Translations under genes and position numbers: made by a program
Notes under the pieces: generated by a model
What the model was told of the DNA's origin: nothing
The model's input: only the letters and a program-made list of their open reading frames with translations
Databases searched by the model: none
Shown here: in pieces, positions 42,885 to 52,369 of the stretch
Layout of the letters: each line of letters begins with the position of its first letter
Numbering within the stretch: the stretch's first letter is position 1
From: JBGLNL01 sp046484125
GTDB taxonomy: Bacteria; Chloroflexota; Dehalococcoidia; SZUA-161; SpSt-899
Length of the DNA stretch: 61,015 bases
Direction: 5' to 3'
Assembly: GCA_046484125.1 (NCBI GenBank)
Contig: JAWOBX010000095.1
Coordinates: 1-61,015 of the forward strand

Positions 42885-45002
42885 TCAGGCGGGCACTGAC
42901 TCCATCTCGCGCAACTCATCTATGCTGGCCTGATGATTGCACTCAGTGCATTTGGCCATTTTCTTGTTACGGCTCTCAGGCACCATAAGCCCGCCACATT
43001 CCGGACATTTGGTTTCCAGCGGCTTCTCCCACACAGCAAAATCACATTCCGGATAGTTGCTGCAGCCATAAAAAGTGCGTTTCTTCTTTGTACGCCTTTC
43101 TACCAGCTTGCCTCCGCATCTGGGACAGTTGGCCTCTATGGTCGTACGAATGGGTTTGGAATTCTTACATGTGGGAAAATTGCTGCATGCGAGGAATCTT
43201 CCATATCTACCCCGCTTGATCACCATGGGACTGCCACACTTATCGCATACCTCATCAGTCGGCTCGGCGGCCGGTTTAACCTTCGGCATATTTGTATAAG
43301 CGTTCTTTACCTCTTCCGAGAATATATCATAAAACGCCCGGAGCGTCGGAATCCACTTCGATTCACCCGAAGAGATCTCATCCAGCTTCTCTTCCATACG
43401 GGCGGTGAAATTCTTGCTTACTATCTCCGGGAAATGCTCGGAAAGCAGGTCGGTGACGATAAATCCCATCTCATTGGGTTTAAAATGACCCTTTTCCTTG
43501 GTCACATAATCCCTTTCCTGGATCGTGGAGATTATCGGCGCGTAAGTACTGGGCCTGCCGATGCCGTTCTCCTCCAGGGCCTTGATCAACGTAGCCTCGG
43601 TATATCTGGGCGGCGGTTTGGTGAAATGCTGCTCGGGGTAAAGCTTCTCCAGAGAGACCATGTCCCCCTGCTCCAGAGGTGGCAGTGTCTCCTTCCCAAC
43701 AGATTCGTCGTCATCGTCCTTTCCCTCGCTGTATACAATCAGAAAACCCGAAAAGGCGAGCGGTGAACTGGTAGCCCGGAGAAGGTATTTATCCTTCCCA
43801 GAATCAGCCTGTATATCCACCGTGGTGGTATCGAAGATAGCAGCAGCCATTTGACTCGCCAGCATCCGCTTCCAGATGAGTTCATAAAGCCGGTTCTGAT
43901 CAGATGTCAAATAGGACTTTATCGAGGATGGTCCTCTATTAACAGAGGTTGGGCGAATGGCTTCATGTGCCTCCTGAGCTCCCTTTACTTTCTTCTTGAA
44001 GACCCTGGCTTTGGCCGGCAGATAATCAGCACCGTACCTTTCTTTAATATAATCCCTTGTCTCCTTTATCGCCTGATCGGATACGTGGGTGGAATCGGTA
44101 CGCATATAGGTTATGAGACCGGTTGGCTCCCCTTCTCCAACAGGAACACCTTCATACAAAGCCTGAGCCGCCATCATCGTTCTCTTGGCACTGAAGCGCA
44201 GCTTGCGCCAGGCCTCCTGCTGCAGCGTACTGGTGATGAAAGGTGCCACCGGCTGTCGCTGAACCGCTTTTTTCTGAACACTCGATATGCTATAGCTTGC
44301 CCCCCGCAGATCATCACATATAGAGTTCGCCTGTTCTTTGTTACTGATGGATATCTTCTTCCTGGCACCCTTTCCGATAAGCTCAGCTAGAAAGGAATCT
44401 TCCCCCTTTTTAAGCTCTGCCCCCACTGTCCAGTACTCGGTGGGAACGAAACCCTCTATCTCTCGTTCTCTGTCGACAACCATTCGTACCGCTACCGACT
44501 GAACCCTGCCCGCAGAAAGTCCTTTCATCACCTTCTGCCAGAGAATGGGACTAATCTTATACCCCACCAGCCTGTCCAGAATTCTCCTTGCCTGCTGGGC
44601 ATCAACCAGCCTCGTGTCGATATCCCTTGGGTGCTTGAAAGCCTCTTCCACCGCATCCCTGGTAATCTCATGGAAAACTACCCGTTTCGCTTTCTTCTTG
44701 TTAAGTTTGGCAGACTCCACCACATGCCACGATATGGCTTCACCCTCACGATCCGGGTCAGTAGCCAGATACAGAGTGTCGGCTCCCTGCGCAGCCTTCT
44801 TGATCTCGTTTATCACCTTTTGTTTCCCCCTGGGTACTGTGTATGTCGGGGAGAAATCATTATCAGGATCTACGCCGAGATCCTTGTCAGGCAGGTCTCT
44901 TATATGACCCATAGTCGCTTTTATCGTATAACCATCTTTTAGAATTCGCCCTATAGTACGCGCTTTTGCGGGCGATTCCACTATCACCAGATTATTTCCC
45001 AT
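42885..45002 (-). CDS. topA: DNA topoisomerase I
   Basis: 705 residues, type IA. N-terminal Toprim domain with VIVESPAKARTI and TDPDREGEA, active-site Tyr in TYMRTDSTHVS, then three C-terminal four-cysteine zinc ribbons (CDKCG...CSNFPTC, CPRCG...CSNYPEC, CPECG...CTEC). Relaxes negative supercoils. ATG overlaps the dprA stop by one base (TAATG). Confidence 0.97.
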   Translation of the reverse strand: MGNNLVIVESPAKARTIGRILKDGYTIKATMGHIRDLPDKDLGVDPDNDFSPTYTVPRGKQKVINEIKKAAQGADTLYLATDPDREGEAISWHVVESAKLNKKKAKRVVFHEITRDAVEEAFKHPRDIDTRLVDAQQARRILDRLVGYKISPILWQKVMKGLSAGRVQSVAVRMVVDREREIEGFVPTEYWTVGAELKKGEDSFLAELIGKGARKKISISNKEQANSICDDLRGASYSISSVQKKAVQRQPVAPFITSTLQQEAWRKLRFSAKRTMMAAQALYEGVPVGEGEPTGLITYMRTDSTHVSDQAIKETRDYIKERYGADYLPAKARVFKKKVKGAQEAHEAIRPTSVNRGPSSIKSYLTSDQNRLYELIWKRMLASQMAAAIFDTTTVDIQADSGKDKYLLRATSSPLAFSGFLIVYSEGKDDDDESVGKETLPPLEQGDMVSLEKLYPEQHFTKPPPRYTEATLIKALEENGIGRPSTYAPIISTIQERDYVTKEKGHFKPNEMGFIVTDLLSEHFPEIVSKNFTARMEEKLDEISSGESKWIPTLRAFYDIFSEEVKNAYTNMPKVKPAAEPTDEVCDKCGSPMVIKRGRYGRFLACSNFPTCKNSKPIRTTIEANCPRCGGKLVERRTKKKRTFYGCSNYPECDFAVWEKPLETKCPECGGLMVPESRNKKMAKCTECNHQASIDELREMESVPA

Positions 45003-46099
45003 TACTTCGTATCTACTCCTTGGCTCACTATATAGTTCATATTGCCCAATTGACTTACCATACCTTTAAGTTCCATCATTGTCAAGGTACTGCTCACCGC
45101 CGATGCCGGTAGACCGGCGGACCGGCACAGCTCGTCTATATGCACCGGACCCATACAAAGGTGCCTCAGAAGTAACTCCTCCGTCTGAGTCTCGGGTGTG
45201 ATTCCACTAAAAGCCATTTGCCTCGGCATCATGCTCAGGTTCAGCTCCTCCAGCACATCCTCAACATCAAGCACAAGTTTAGCTCCATCCCGGATCAATC
45301 GGTTGCTGCCCTTGCTTGAAGCGGCAAATATATTGCCGGGGACCGCGAACACCTCTCTGTCCTGCTCAAGAGCCATTCTGGCGGTAATAAGAGCACCGCT
45401 CCTCTCAGTAGCCTCTATAACCAGAGTGCCCAGACTTATACCACTCATTATCCGGTTGCGTCGCGGGAAATTCTCCGCCCTTGGCTTCACTCCGGGCGGG
45501 TACTCACTTATCAAGGCCCCGTTTTCAGCTATCTTCTGTGCCAGTTTGGCATTCTCAGGAGGATATATTATGTCGAGTCCGCAAGCCAGCACAGCTATAG
45601 TCCTTCCCCCTTCAGATAAAGCTACCTGATGAGCTACGGTATCTATACCCCGGGCCAGCCCGCTGACGATGACTACCCCATTTCTGACCAGATCCCTCAC
45701 CAGCCGCTCGGTTGCCTCTTTGCCATACATGGTGGCCTTTCTGGTACCGACAACGGCCAGAGGGCAATCCTCATCCGTTAGAAGCGAACCCTTAACGTAC
45801 AACAGCGGCGGAGGATCATATATATGTTTCAGGCTTTCCGGATAAGACCCATCATCGATATTCAATACCCTGATGTCACTTTCATCCAGTCTACGCAACT
45901 CGGCCTGAGGTTCGATACTCGACCTGCGCTCAACTATCCTCCGTACCAGTGCATCACTGATTCCGGCCTCTATCAGTTCTTCCGGCCCGGCATCCCAGGC
46001 TTTTTCAAGGCTTCCAAATTGATCCAGCAGCTGTCCAAACCTTACCCGGCCAAGACCGGGTATCAGGTTAAACGCGACCCAGTATGCTATTTCTGACAT
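45002..46099 (-). CDS. dprA: DNA processing protein DprA
   Basis: 365 residues: N-terminal SAM-like region with a helix-hairpin-helix pattern (LIPGLGRVRFGQLL), central Rossmann DprA domain (VVGTRKATMYG, VSGLARGID, GCGLDI-like ACGLDIIYPPEN, SEYPPGVKPRAENFPRRNRI) and a C-terminal winged helix (EELLLRHL). Loads RecA on incoming single strands during transformation. GGAG site before the ATG. First gene of the topA operon. Confidence 0.96.
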   Translation of the reverse strand: MSEIAYWVAFNLIPGLGRVRFGQLLDQFGSLEKAWDAGPEELIEAGISDALVRRIVERRSSIEPQAELRRLDESDIRVLNIDDGSYPESLKHIYDPPPLLYVKGSLLTDEDCPLAVVGTRKATMYGKEATERLVRDLVRNGVVIVSGLARGIDTVAHQVALSEGGRTIAVLACGLDIIYPPENAKLAQKIAENGALISEYPPGVKPRAENFPRRNRIMSGISLGTLVIEATERSGALITARMALEQDREVFAVPGNIFAASSKGSNRLIRDGAKLVLDVEDVLEELNLSMMPRQMAFSGITPETQTEELLLRHLCMGPVHIDELCRSAGLPASAVSSTLTMMELKGMVSQLGNMNYIVSQGVDTK

Positions 46100-46150
46100 A
46101 AACAGTCTCCGAAAGATATGCAGGTGAGTAGAGAGGTGATCTAAGCGGAC

Positions 46151-46813
46151 CTAATCTTCCTCGCTTGCCCTGGCCAGTGCCTTCTTCAACTTCATAAAGA
46201 ATTGGGCAAGATCCTCGGTATCCATAGCGGCCATTTCCGGTGTCAGCGCAAGGATCAACGGAATACCATTACCTGTACCCTGAACCTGCATAACTTGCTC
46301 TGCCCTTGTCTTGCGGTTAGTACCCGATCCTTTCCTGGCAACGGTAGAGGTTCTGTTTCCAGAGTTTATTCCAAGGTCAATCTCCGCCATATGACAGAGC
46401 TGAATGAAAAACCTCGTCGTTTTGGCCGCCATTTCCGGCCCGAGGCAGTTAACCGTTATAAAGTGGTTGTATATATCCTCATGAGCGCACTTCGTTCCCT
46501 CGAACTGCTGGAAAAAATCTTTGTAGGCGTTTTTTACGATTTCCTGTAACGCGGCCGTAAAAGTTACGCCCTTGGTTTTCAACAACTGGCTCTTTTCGGT
46601 TGGTTTCCCTTCGTCATCTATTATTCCCAGAAAACGCAAAGCCCCTATGACCTTATATTCATTACCCGGAGCAACCCTGTTCATTCTAAGGTAATTCCCG
46701 TCTATCTTGGAAGGAGTACTCTTCCTCATAAGCTGTAGCGCCTGCATCATCCCCTTGGTAGGACCATATGGTAACGTCAAACCCTGCTCTCCAGGCCTCG
46801 CAGCTTCAGCCAT
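46151..46813 (-). CDS. DUF5343-like protein
   Basis: 220 residues, start taken at ATG 46813 because GGAG lies 8 nt upstream and the sequence from MAEAARPG is what such proteins look like; the frame is open further but unsupported. The middle matches the DUF5343 pattern (a KVIGALRFLGIIDDEGKPTE segment followed by helices). Charged C terminus. No enzymatic motif. Function unknown; some members occur near defence or regulatory loci. Confidence 0.65.
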   Translation of the reverse strand: MAEAARPGEQGLTLPYGPTKGMMQALQLMRKSTPSKIDGNYLRMNRVAPGNEYKVIGALRFLGIIDDEGKPTEKSQLLKTKGVTFTAALQEIVKNAYKDFFQQFEGTKCAHEDIYNHFITVNCLGPEMAAKTTRFFIQLCHMAEIDLGINSGNRTSTVARKGSGTNRKTRAEQVMQVQGTGNGIPLILALTPEMAAMDTEDLAQFFMKLKKALARASEED

Positions 46814-47091
46814 AAATAATTCTCCAGCGTTCATTTGAGGACAGTCCGTGTTGCCGGAAGTATAACACCACCCTCGCGGACTGTCAACCAGTCCGTGCAT
46901 GACAAAATCGGCTCGGACTGACTTATCGGCCTCATATTTGAAGCAAGAATTAATGCCTCCCTTTTTGTAAAGTCCGGATGAAAAATCGTGTGTTTTAGTC
47001 CATGAACAGATTCATCACTCAAATTCTTTAACGATGTTCGGCGGTGCTTCTCGGACTTAATATTTTCGCTTCGGCCCCTGTCCTTAATGGA

Positions 47092-48216
47092 TCAACTCAA
47101 TACCCTGGAGGTAATATCCGCCACATATTTCCCGATAGCCGGCGAGGCCGTCAGGCCCGGTGATTCAATACCAACGAGATTTATAAGACCGGGGAGCCCG
47201 GATATTTCCTCGTGAGCGATGACAAAATCCCGGAATTCTCCCCCGGGAACCTGCAATCTTGGCCGGATACCAGCGAAATCAGGGTGCAGGTCTTCAATTT
47301 CCAGTTGCGGCATGAAGCGCATGGCTGAATTGAAAAAAGTCTTCTTATGGTTTATATTCACGTCATACTCAATACTATCAACATACTCGGCGTTCGGGCC
47401 CAGTCGTACCATGCCATCACGGGAAATCGTGACATGTATTCCCAATCCGCTTTTTTCGGGGGGCGGATAGATGAGAGTATTGACCGCGTTTCTCCATTTA
47501 GATCCGAGTCCGAAGTACTCCCCTTTGCAGTAATTAATGCGATAGCCCTGCGTTTCTACGTCTACTCCGGCCAATCGGGCGATGACGTCAGATTGAAGAC
47601 CCGCTGAATTCACTACCACCCGGGTATCGATATCGGTCACTCCATTCCAGTCTCGCACCTTTACCTTCCAGAGATTTCCCGGTTTTTCTATTCTCTCGAC
47701 CGTTGACTCAAACAGTATATCCGCGCCTCCCTCTACGGCTTTTTGATAGTAATATCTCATAAGCGCATGCGTATCGATTATCCCTGTTGAGGGTGAAAAC
47801 AGCCCCTCTTTTGCCTTTATATTCGGCTCCCTTTTATTGATTTCCGCCCCTGATATAAACTCCAGGTCCTCAACGCCGTTTCTACTGGCCTGCTCATGGA
47901 TTATGTTAAGTGCTTCGATTTCGTCATCGTTCACAGCGACGATAATTTTGCCGGTTTTCCTGCAAGGGATCCCATTCTTTTCACAAAGCTCATACAGCAG
48001 TCGGTTACCCTCAATACACAGTCTGGCTTTGAGAGAATCCTGCGGATAGTAGATTCCAGCGTGGATAACCTCACTGTTCCTGCTACTGATCTCACACCCA
48101 AACGAGCGGTTTTTTTCGAATACAATCACCCTTCTGCCCTGTTTCGATATCCGGGCAGCTACAGCCAGCCCCACCACACCCGCGCCTACTATTACCACAT
48201 CAACTTCAACTGACAT
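47092..48216 (-). CDS. FAD-dependent L-2-hydroxyglutarate dehydrogenase-like protein
   Basis: 374 residues, DAO-fold flavoprotein: GAGVVGLAVA at residues 11-20, FEKN, and the family segment SSRNSEVIHAGIYYP; the end reads VGIESPGLTASPAIG. Relatives (LhgO/L2HGDH) oxidise L-2-hydroxyglutarate to 2-oxoglutarate. Its position downstream of a glutamate synthase-type gene fits 2-oxoglutarate metabolism. GGGGAAGAGG precedes the ATG. Confidence 0.87.
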   Translation of the reverse strand: MSVEVDVVIVGAGVVGLAVAARISKQGRRVIVFEKNRSFGCEISSRNSEVIHAGIYYPQDSLKARLCIEGNRLLYELCEKNGIPCRKTGKIIVAVNDDEIEALNIIHEQASRNGVEDLEFISGAEINKREPNIKAKEGLFSPSTGIIDTHALMRYYYQKAVEGGADILFESTVERIEKPGNLWKVKVRDWNGVTDIDTRVVVNSAGLQSDVIARLAGVDVETQGYRINYCKGEYFGLGSKWRNAVNTLIYPPPEKSGLGIHVTISRDGMVRLGPNAEYVDSIEYDVNINHKKTFFNSAMRFMPQLEIEDLHPDFAGIRPRLQVPGGEFRDFVIAHEEISGLPGLINLVGIESPGLTASPAIGKYVADITSRVLS

Positions 48217-48241
48217 GCCTCTTCCCCTTGAGATTATAACA

Positions 48242-48270
48242 AAACGGGCCCCGTTTGCCGGGGCCCGTTT
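48242..48270 (-). terminator. Terminator hairpin between glutamate synthase-type gene and LhgO-like gene
   Basis: Twelve-base perfect stem 48242-48253 with 48259-48270 around a 5-nt loop, 31 nt past the GltB-type stop. On the minus strand it is followed by TGTTATAA, a modest U-rich tail. Confidence 0.75.
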
Positions 48271-48300
48271 GTGTGAAAAATTGTACGATTTTCAAGCGAC

Positions 48301-49893
48301 TCAGCTATTGAGAATTTCCATGGCCTCCTCGCGATAGCACTCCATGAGGTAAGGTATACCCGTCACTCTGGCGCATTCCTCGGTAAGCGACATCAGATCT
48401 TTCCGTGTGATAGAAGAGATGTTAAAGCAGCGGGCACCGGCCATGAGCTGCTGCAACCCGACGCGCAGTTTCTCGGCATAGCTGTAAATACCAATAGCCC
48501 CGAGAGGTATATTCCGGATCTCATCGGAACCGACTATATCCTTGACTTCCTCGTAACAGACAAATATCTCCTCGACTGTGGAACCGTACTCACTCACCGT
48601 CCTGGGGAGCTTGCCCTCCTTAAGCCACTCGTTGATATTTCTGCCGACCATGCCCGGTATCATCAGCGCCCGGCCCATACAAGCCGCTTTTACGAATGGG
48701 GAACCAAGTGCCAATGCTTTAAAGATACCGTCCTCGCTGGAAAAGCCTCCGGCAAAGGCGAGGTCAGGTACGCGCTCACCTTTATCGGCCAGCTTCCGGG
48801 CAAACTCTTCCGCTGCGGCGTGGAGATACAGACTCGGCATACCCCACTCTTCCATCATTCGCCACGGACTCATTCCGGTACCGCCGGGAGCCCCGTCTAT
48901 GGTCAGGAGATCTATCCCGGCCTTTGATCCCCATTTAAGAGCCATAGCCAGTTCTCGAAGGCCGTAAGCACCCGTTTTAAGGGTAATCCGCTTGAATCCG
49001 AGGCCCCTTAGCCGCTGAACCTCCGCCAGGAACCCTTCCTCATCTATAAAGCCGAGTCTGCTGTGCCGTTCGAACTCTTTTATCGAGCCGTCTTTAAAGG
49101 AGGACTGAACAACCCGGCTTGATGGATCAGGCGTAACAATATAGCCACGCTTTTGAAGTTCCAGCGCTCTCTCCACGCTGTCGACCTTGATCTCACCGCC
49201 AATGCATTTGGCTCCCTGCCCCCATTTCAACTCGATAGTATCCAGCCCGTGTTTTTTGCTTACATACTCAGCGACACCAAGCCTGGTATCCTCGACATTC
49301 ATCTGGACCAGTAACTCTCCGTATCCCTGGTGATAACGCCGGTATTGCTCGATCCTCCGGTCGATATCAGGCGCCAGGGCCACTTTCCCATCGGAGTCGA
49401 GTTCCAGTCCGGGATCGATTCCACAGACATTCTCACCACAAACAATGGTCACACCTGATAACGCGGCCCCTACGGCAAAATGCTCCCAGTTCTTTCGGGC
49501 TATCTCAGTTGAGCCCAGTGCCCCGGTAAAGACTGGCAGGCGCATCTTTCGTTTGATATCCCAGCCATACTCCGTTTCCGTATTTACTGAAGGGAAGGTA
49601 GCTGTATCTGGATCACCGGCAACGCCTTCGGGCAGTCCTTTCGCGCCGAGAGCATAACCCTGCATATTGAGATGGGAATAGTCTACAGGGTAGTTTTTGT
49701 CGCCTCCCGCGGTTATCTCCCCGAATGGTCCGGGATATATCATCTCCCTGGCCCGGAAGGTGGCCTTGAACACCTCGCAGTTACCGGTACAGCCGTCAAC
49801 ACAGCGGGTACACAAACCACTCATCGGGACCACGCTTTTTGAGCGATTGGCCGACCTGGTGGCATCATTCGAATTAGGTCTTTGCAGGTTCAC
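48301..49893 (-). CDS. Glutamate synthase FMN-domain protein (archaeal-type GltB)
   Basis: 530 residues, GTG start after AAAGGAGG. An N-terminal cysteine-rich region (LCTRCVDGCTGNC) is followed by the FMN/Fe-S synthase barrel with KWGQGAKCIGGE, TIDGAPGGTGMSPW and AGGFSSEDG. It lacks the glutaminase and GXGXG domains of full bacterial GltB, as in stand-alone archaeal-type proteins. Probably makes glutamate from 2-oxoglutarate with an external amide donor and ferredoxin, but related proteins with other roles exist. Preceded by a leader with hairpins (49967-50046). Confidence 0.87.
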   Translation of the reverse strand: MNLQRPNSNDATRSANRSKSVVPMSGLCTRCVDGCTGNCEVFKATFRAREMIYPGPFGEITAGGDKNYPVDYSHLNMQGYALGAKGLPEGVAGDPDTATFPSVNTETEYGWDIKRKMRLPVFTGALGSTEIARKNWEHFAVGAALSGVTIVCGENVCGIDPGLELDSDGKVALAPDIDRRIEQYRRYHQGYGELLVQMNVEDTRLGVAEYVSKKHGLDTIELKWGQGAKCIGGEIKVDSVERALELQKRGYIVTPDPSSRVVQSSFKDGSIKEFERHSRLGFIDEEGFLAEVQRLRGLGFKRITLKTGAYGLRELAMALKWGSKAGIDLLTIDGAPGGTGMSPWRMMEEWGMPSLYLHAAAEEFARKLADKGERVPDLAFAGGFSSEDGIFKALALGSPFVKAACMGRALMIPGMVGRNINEWLKEGKLPRTVSEYGSTVEEIFVCYEEVKDIVGSDEIRNIPLGAIGIYSYAEKLRVGLQQLMAGARCFNISSITRKDLMSLTEECARVTGIPYLMECYREEAMEILNS

Positions 49894-49966
49894 TAATCCT
49901 CCTTTCCTGTTTCCGGGAAGCCCCGATATCCGATAAAAGGATGGTGCAGCATCTTCAACAGTCGAG

Positions 49967-49995
49967 AGTTCCCGCCCCTCAGCACCCTGGGAACT
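49967..49995 (-). promoter_or_regulatory. Leader hairpin upstream of the glutamate synthase-type gene
   Basis: AGTTCCC (49967-49973) pairs with GGGAACT (49989-49995) across a 15-nt loop. It lies in the transcribed leader just downstream of the terminator-like hairpin at 50013-50046 and about 75 nt before the GTG start. Confidence 0.45.
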
Positions 49996-50002
49996 GAAAA
50001 AT

Positions 50003-50046
50003 AAAAAAACTCCCTCCTGACATCGGTGAAATCAATCCTCAGGAGG
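50003..50046 (-). terminator. Intrinsic terminator or attenuator in the glutamate synthase leader
   Basis: On the minus strand CCTCCTGA (50046-50039) pairs with TCAGGAGG (50020-50013), then GAG and seven U residues (50009-50003). It is about 110 nt upstream of the GTG start and 550 nt past nrpR1, so it could end nrpR1 transcripts or attenuate the gltB-type gene. An ATCGGT/ACCGAT pairing partly overlapping it could act as an antiterminator. Confidence 0.65.
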
Positions 50047-50055
50047 TCATACGAC

Positions 50056-50069
50056 GGCAACCGATTACC
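50056..50069. promoter_or_regulatory. Candidate nitrogen-regulator operator
   Basis: GGCAACCGATTACC; its complement GGTAATCGGTTGCC matches 13 of 14 bases of the palindrome at 58945-58958 upstream of nrpR2. Half-sites GGCAA/TTGCC spaced by 4. It lies upstream of the leader terminator. Assignment to NrpR is inference. Confidence 0.4.
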
Positions 50070-50594
50070 GTCTCACACATGGCAAATGATATCATCCTTA
50101 GCAATGACTGTCAATACCCGCATAGTATTAATAAGCGGACCTGTCATCAAGAGGACTTGGTGGACATTTATCCTTTACATCGGCAAAATTGCCAGCTAAG
50201 AGAGCCGTTGTACTGGCCGGGTATCCCTTTATGATGCCCCAAGCGCCGGCAATTAACAGGCAGGTACCGCGGTAATTAAATCCCGATATGACTACTGATA
50301 AATCGATGAAAAGAGATATCTCTTTCTTGTAAATTACGGTCAGTGAAGGTCGCGTGGAGGTGATTGTGATCTTCGGACTGAATACTGTATCCATTCTGGA
50401 AAGGTCGGTGTGCGTGTGGAACCGGGAACGCCGACAGGACTGGCTGGCTTCGGTTCACTATTCCACTGTCATGAACTCAGGGGTGGACTTCTTACGTGTT
50501 TTTGAATCTATCGGAGCTATTTGACACCGCAGGTTCCGGTACAGTGGCGAGTGGTCATTATAATTCCTGGTTCACGGATGGTTCAGAGGCTACT
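50070..50594. other. Gap between gltB leader and nrpR1 with no recognised gene
   Basis: About 525 bases. An 88-codon open frame at 50128-50394 on the minus strand has no convincing start site, no domain and a biased composition, so I do not call it. No repeat copy or terminator recognised. It may hold the promoter of the gltB-type gene. Confidence 0.5.
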
Positions 50595-51596
50595 CTATAA
50601 TCTCAGATCATCAAACCTTACCAGTGAACCATAATCAACGACAGTACTGCCCGCCCGGTTATCAGCCTCGATACCACCTTCTTCGGCGGCAGCGACCGGA
50701 TTCATTCCGCCAACCAGTATCATACCCACCTTATTCAAATCCACAGGAATCTGGCAAAGCGGTTCACTCGTATTCCCCGTGGTAAGGATGGCCCCCAGCC
50801 CCACTTCATTCATTCGGGAGATTACCTCATCCACAATAGGCCGGCAGGGGGCGGGAAATTCCCGGAAGTTAGCCAGTATTTTTCCGTTACCCTGGCCGGC
50901 AGCTTTTCTGACCGAGGTCATCTTTCCACGTATAAATACCTCTGATGGATCCAGAGAAGTGCCGGCATAATAGATCAACTCTATAAAACGCAGGGGCCTG
51001 TAATTGCGAATTTGTAAAATCCCTCCAAAACGGGAATCCATCGGAACCCCTGCCTTGAGCAGTACACCGTTTACGAGCACGCTGCAAACTGTAGCCAACC
51101 CCACCTTACCCTGTGGTACGACATGTTCACCGATCCTCTCACCCTCCCCTGCCACCGCGACCCGATCCCCGGCACACAACCCGGCCTTGAATGCGGGGGC
51201 CATTAAAGTCTTTGCCCTGGCAAATTTATCCTTCGGGAAAAAAGAGATATTTACGGGAATTGTACCAGTGCAGGTACGGAAGTCAAAACTGGTCTGAAAA
51301 GCGAGCATTTCAATGCGTGAGAGCACCAGTCCCACCTTATCCTGAACCAGCGCGCTCCGCATCTCCTCCCTGCCCTGCTCAGTAATTACCCTACCGTCCC
51401 TTCCAACCAGCCGGGTCAAACCCCGCTCATCCATCAACTTCAGATGGTAGCGAACCGCCCGCTCCGTAAGGTCGATTCCGTAATCCTTAAGCCTTCTCGC
51501 TATCAGGCGCGCTCCCATTGGCTCCGCCGAATCGCCGACTATCCGGAGAATGGCAAGCACCTTTCTCTCTACTTCCTGAGTCTCCGTCCCAACCAA
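50595..51596 (-). CDS. nrpR: NrpR-type (DUF128) transcriptional regulator 1
   Basis: 333 residues with TTG start after AAGGAT. An N-terminal winged helix (about 8-75, EVERKVLAILRIV, ERAVRYHLKLMDERGL) is followed by one NrpR/DUF128 domain (LSRIEMLAFQTSFDF, GDRVAVAGEGERIGE, GGMNPVAAAEEGGIEA). NrpR of methanogens represses nitrogen-assimilation genes and is released by 2-oxoglutarate. The methanococcal form carries two such domains; this one has a single one, as in separate-subunit versions. Paralogue at 57891. Confidence 0.88.
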   Translation of the reverse strand: MVGTETQEVERKVLAILRIVGDSAEPMGARLIARRLKDYGIDLTERAVRYHLKLMDERGLTRLVGRDGRVITEQGREEMRSALVQDKVGLVLSRIEMLAFQTSFDFRTCTGTIPVNISFFPKDKFARAKTLMAPAFKAGLCAGDRVAVAGEGERIGEHVVPQGKVGLATVCSVLVNGVLLKAGVPMDSRFGGILQIRNYRPLRFIELIYYAGTSLDPSEVFIRGKMTSVRKAAGQGNGKILANFREFPAPCRPIVDEVISRMNEVGLGAILTTGNTSEPLCQIPVDLNKVGMILVGGMNPVAAAEEGGIEADNRAGSTVVDYGSLVRFDDLRL

Positions 51597-51905
51597 GTCT
51601 TACATCCTTGCCGGTAATAATCCATATCTGATTCCCCTGGCTCTTATCCTAGAATATGAACAAATTCTCCATTTCTGTCAAGTAAATCGCGCTAAATAGG
51701 TTAAAACCGCTATGAAAGAGGCGCCTCACGCTCTACAGCCAATGGTAGCTACACATCACGTCATCACCGTGCGAGGACCCGGAGTTCTCGAACGCCTGAT
51801 TACATTGTTTCGCACAACGGGCTCTCATAACCCGGAAAAAACTGTTCGGTTTCAGCGGCCGGATGACATGGATATTCCGCCATTCTCCATAAGGGAATCC
51901 AGCGC
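51597..51905. other. Upstream region of nrpR1
   Basis: No gene supported. Contains TTGCCGGTAA (51615-51624), reminiscent of the half-sites at 58945, close to the nrpR1 start. Short open frames here lack start sites and family matches. Confidence 0.4.
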
Positions 51906-51955
51906 TTCTATACAAGTGTTCCGCAACGCTCTTTTCACCTTATTGGTTCACTTAA
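51906..51955 (+). repeat. Dispersed repeat R2, copy 3 (diverged)
   Basis: TTCTATACAAGTGTTCCGCAACGCT...TTTTCACC...GGTTCACTTAAGG, the same order of landmarks as 126-181 with scattered changes. Directly followed by R1 sequence in opposite orientation. Confidence 0.6.
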
Positions 51956-52061
51956 GGTAACTTTAATCAACCCCTTTTAATTCCCCAGTCTTGGGGAAAT
52001 TTCAATCCGGGGGGACACCCCCGGACCCCCGAAGTCACCACTTGCCTCAAGAGGTTCCTTA
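51952..52061 (-). repeat. Dispersed repeat R1, copy D1 (inverted)
   Basis: Reads as R1 on the minus strand: AAGGAACCTCTTGAGGC, GTGACTTCGGGGG, an AATTTCCCC/GGGGAATT hairpin, GGGGTTGATTAAAG. Followed at once by a second inverted copy. Confidence 0.75.
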
Positions 52062-52141
52062 AGGTAACTCTGATCAACCCCTCAATACCCCAATCATGGG
52101 GGACTTTTGATGCTGGGGAACACCCCCGGACCCCCGAAGTC
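52058..52141 (-). repeat. Dispersed repeat R1, copy D2 (inverted, truncated)
   Basis: On the minus strand it has GACTTCGGGGG, CCCCCATGATTGGGG and GGGGTTGATCAGAGTTACCTTAAGG, but lacks the AAGGAACCTC end, where R3 sequence begins instead. Tandem with copy D1. Confidence 0.75.
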
Positions 52142-52180
52142 AGCGTCGGGTAGGTGGTGGGGATAAGGCTGAGTACCTGA
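52139..52180 (+). repeat. Dispersed repeat R3, copy 2
   Basis: GTCAGCGTCGGGTAGG...ATAAGGCTGAGTACC, related to 233-275. It replaces the missing end of R1 copy D2. Confidence 0.5.
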
Positions 52181-52280
52181 ACACAATTAGTATCAGGGAA
52201 AGTCTGGTTATTTACGGGACGTTACACCAGGATCGACTGGATTGTGAGAGAGTCAGGTGTTGTTGGTTCTATGCAGGTTG

Positions 52281-52318
52281 ATGGGCGCCATATCCTTCGC
52301 TAGGGATATGGCGCCCAT
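52281..52318 (-). terminator. Hairpin terminator downstream of glnA
   Basis: ATGGGCGCCATATCC (52281-52295) and its exact complement (52304-52318) with an 8-nt loop, 52 nt past the glnA stop. Stem of 15 bp; no clear U-tract on the minus strand. Confidence 0.65.
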
Positions 52319-52369
52319 AGTGGACAGAGAAGACATCCGGACATGCCAGAAGATCCGGTTCAATCGAAG

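Noticed and set aside
50128..50394. 88-codon open frame on the minus strand.
   Set aside because: No start site, no recognised domain, unlike neighbouring genes in composition.
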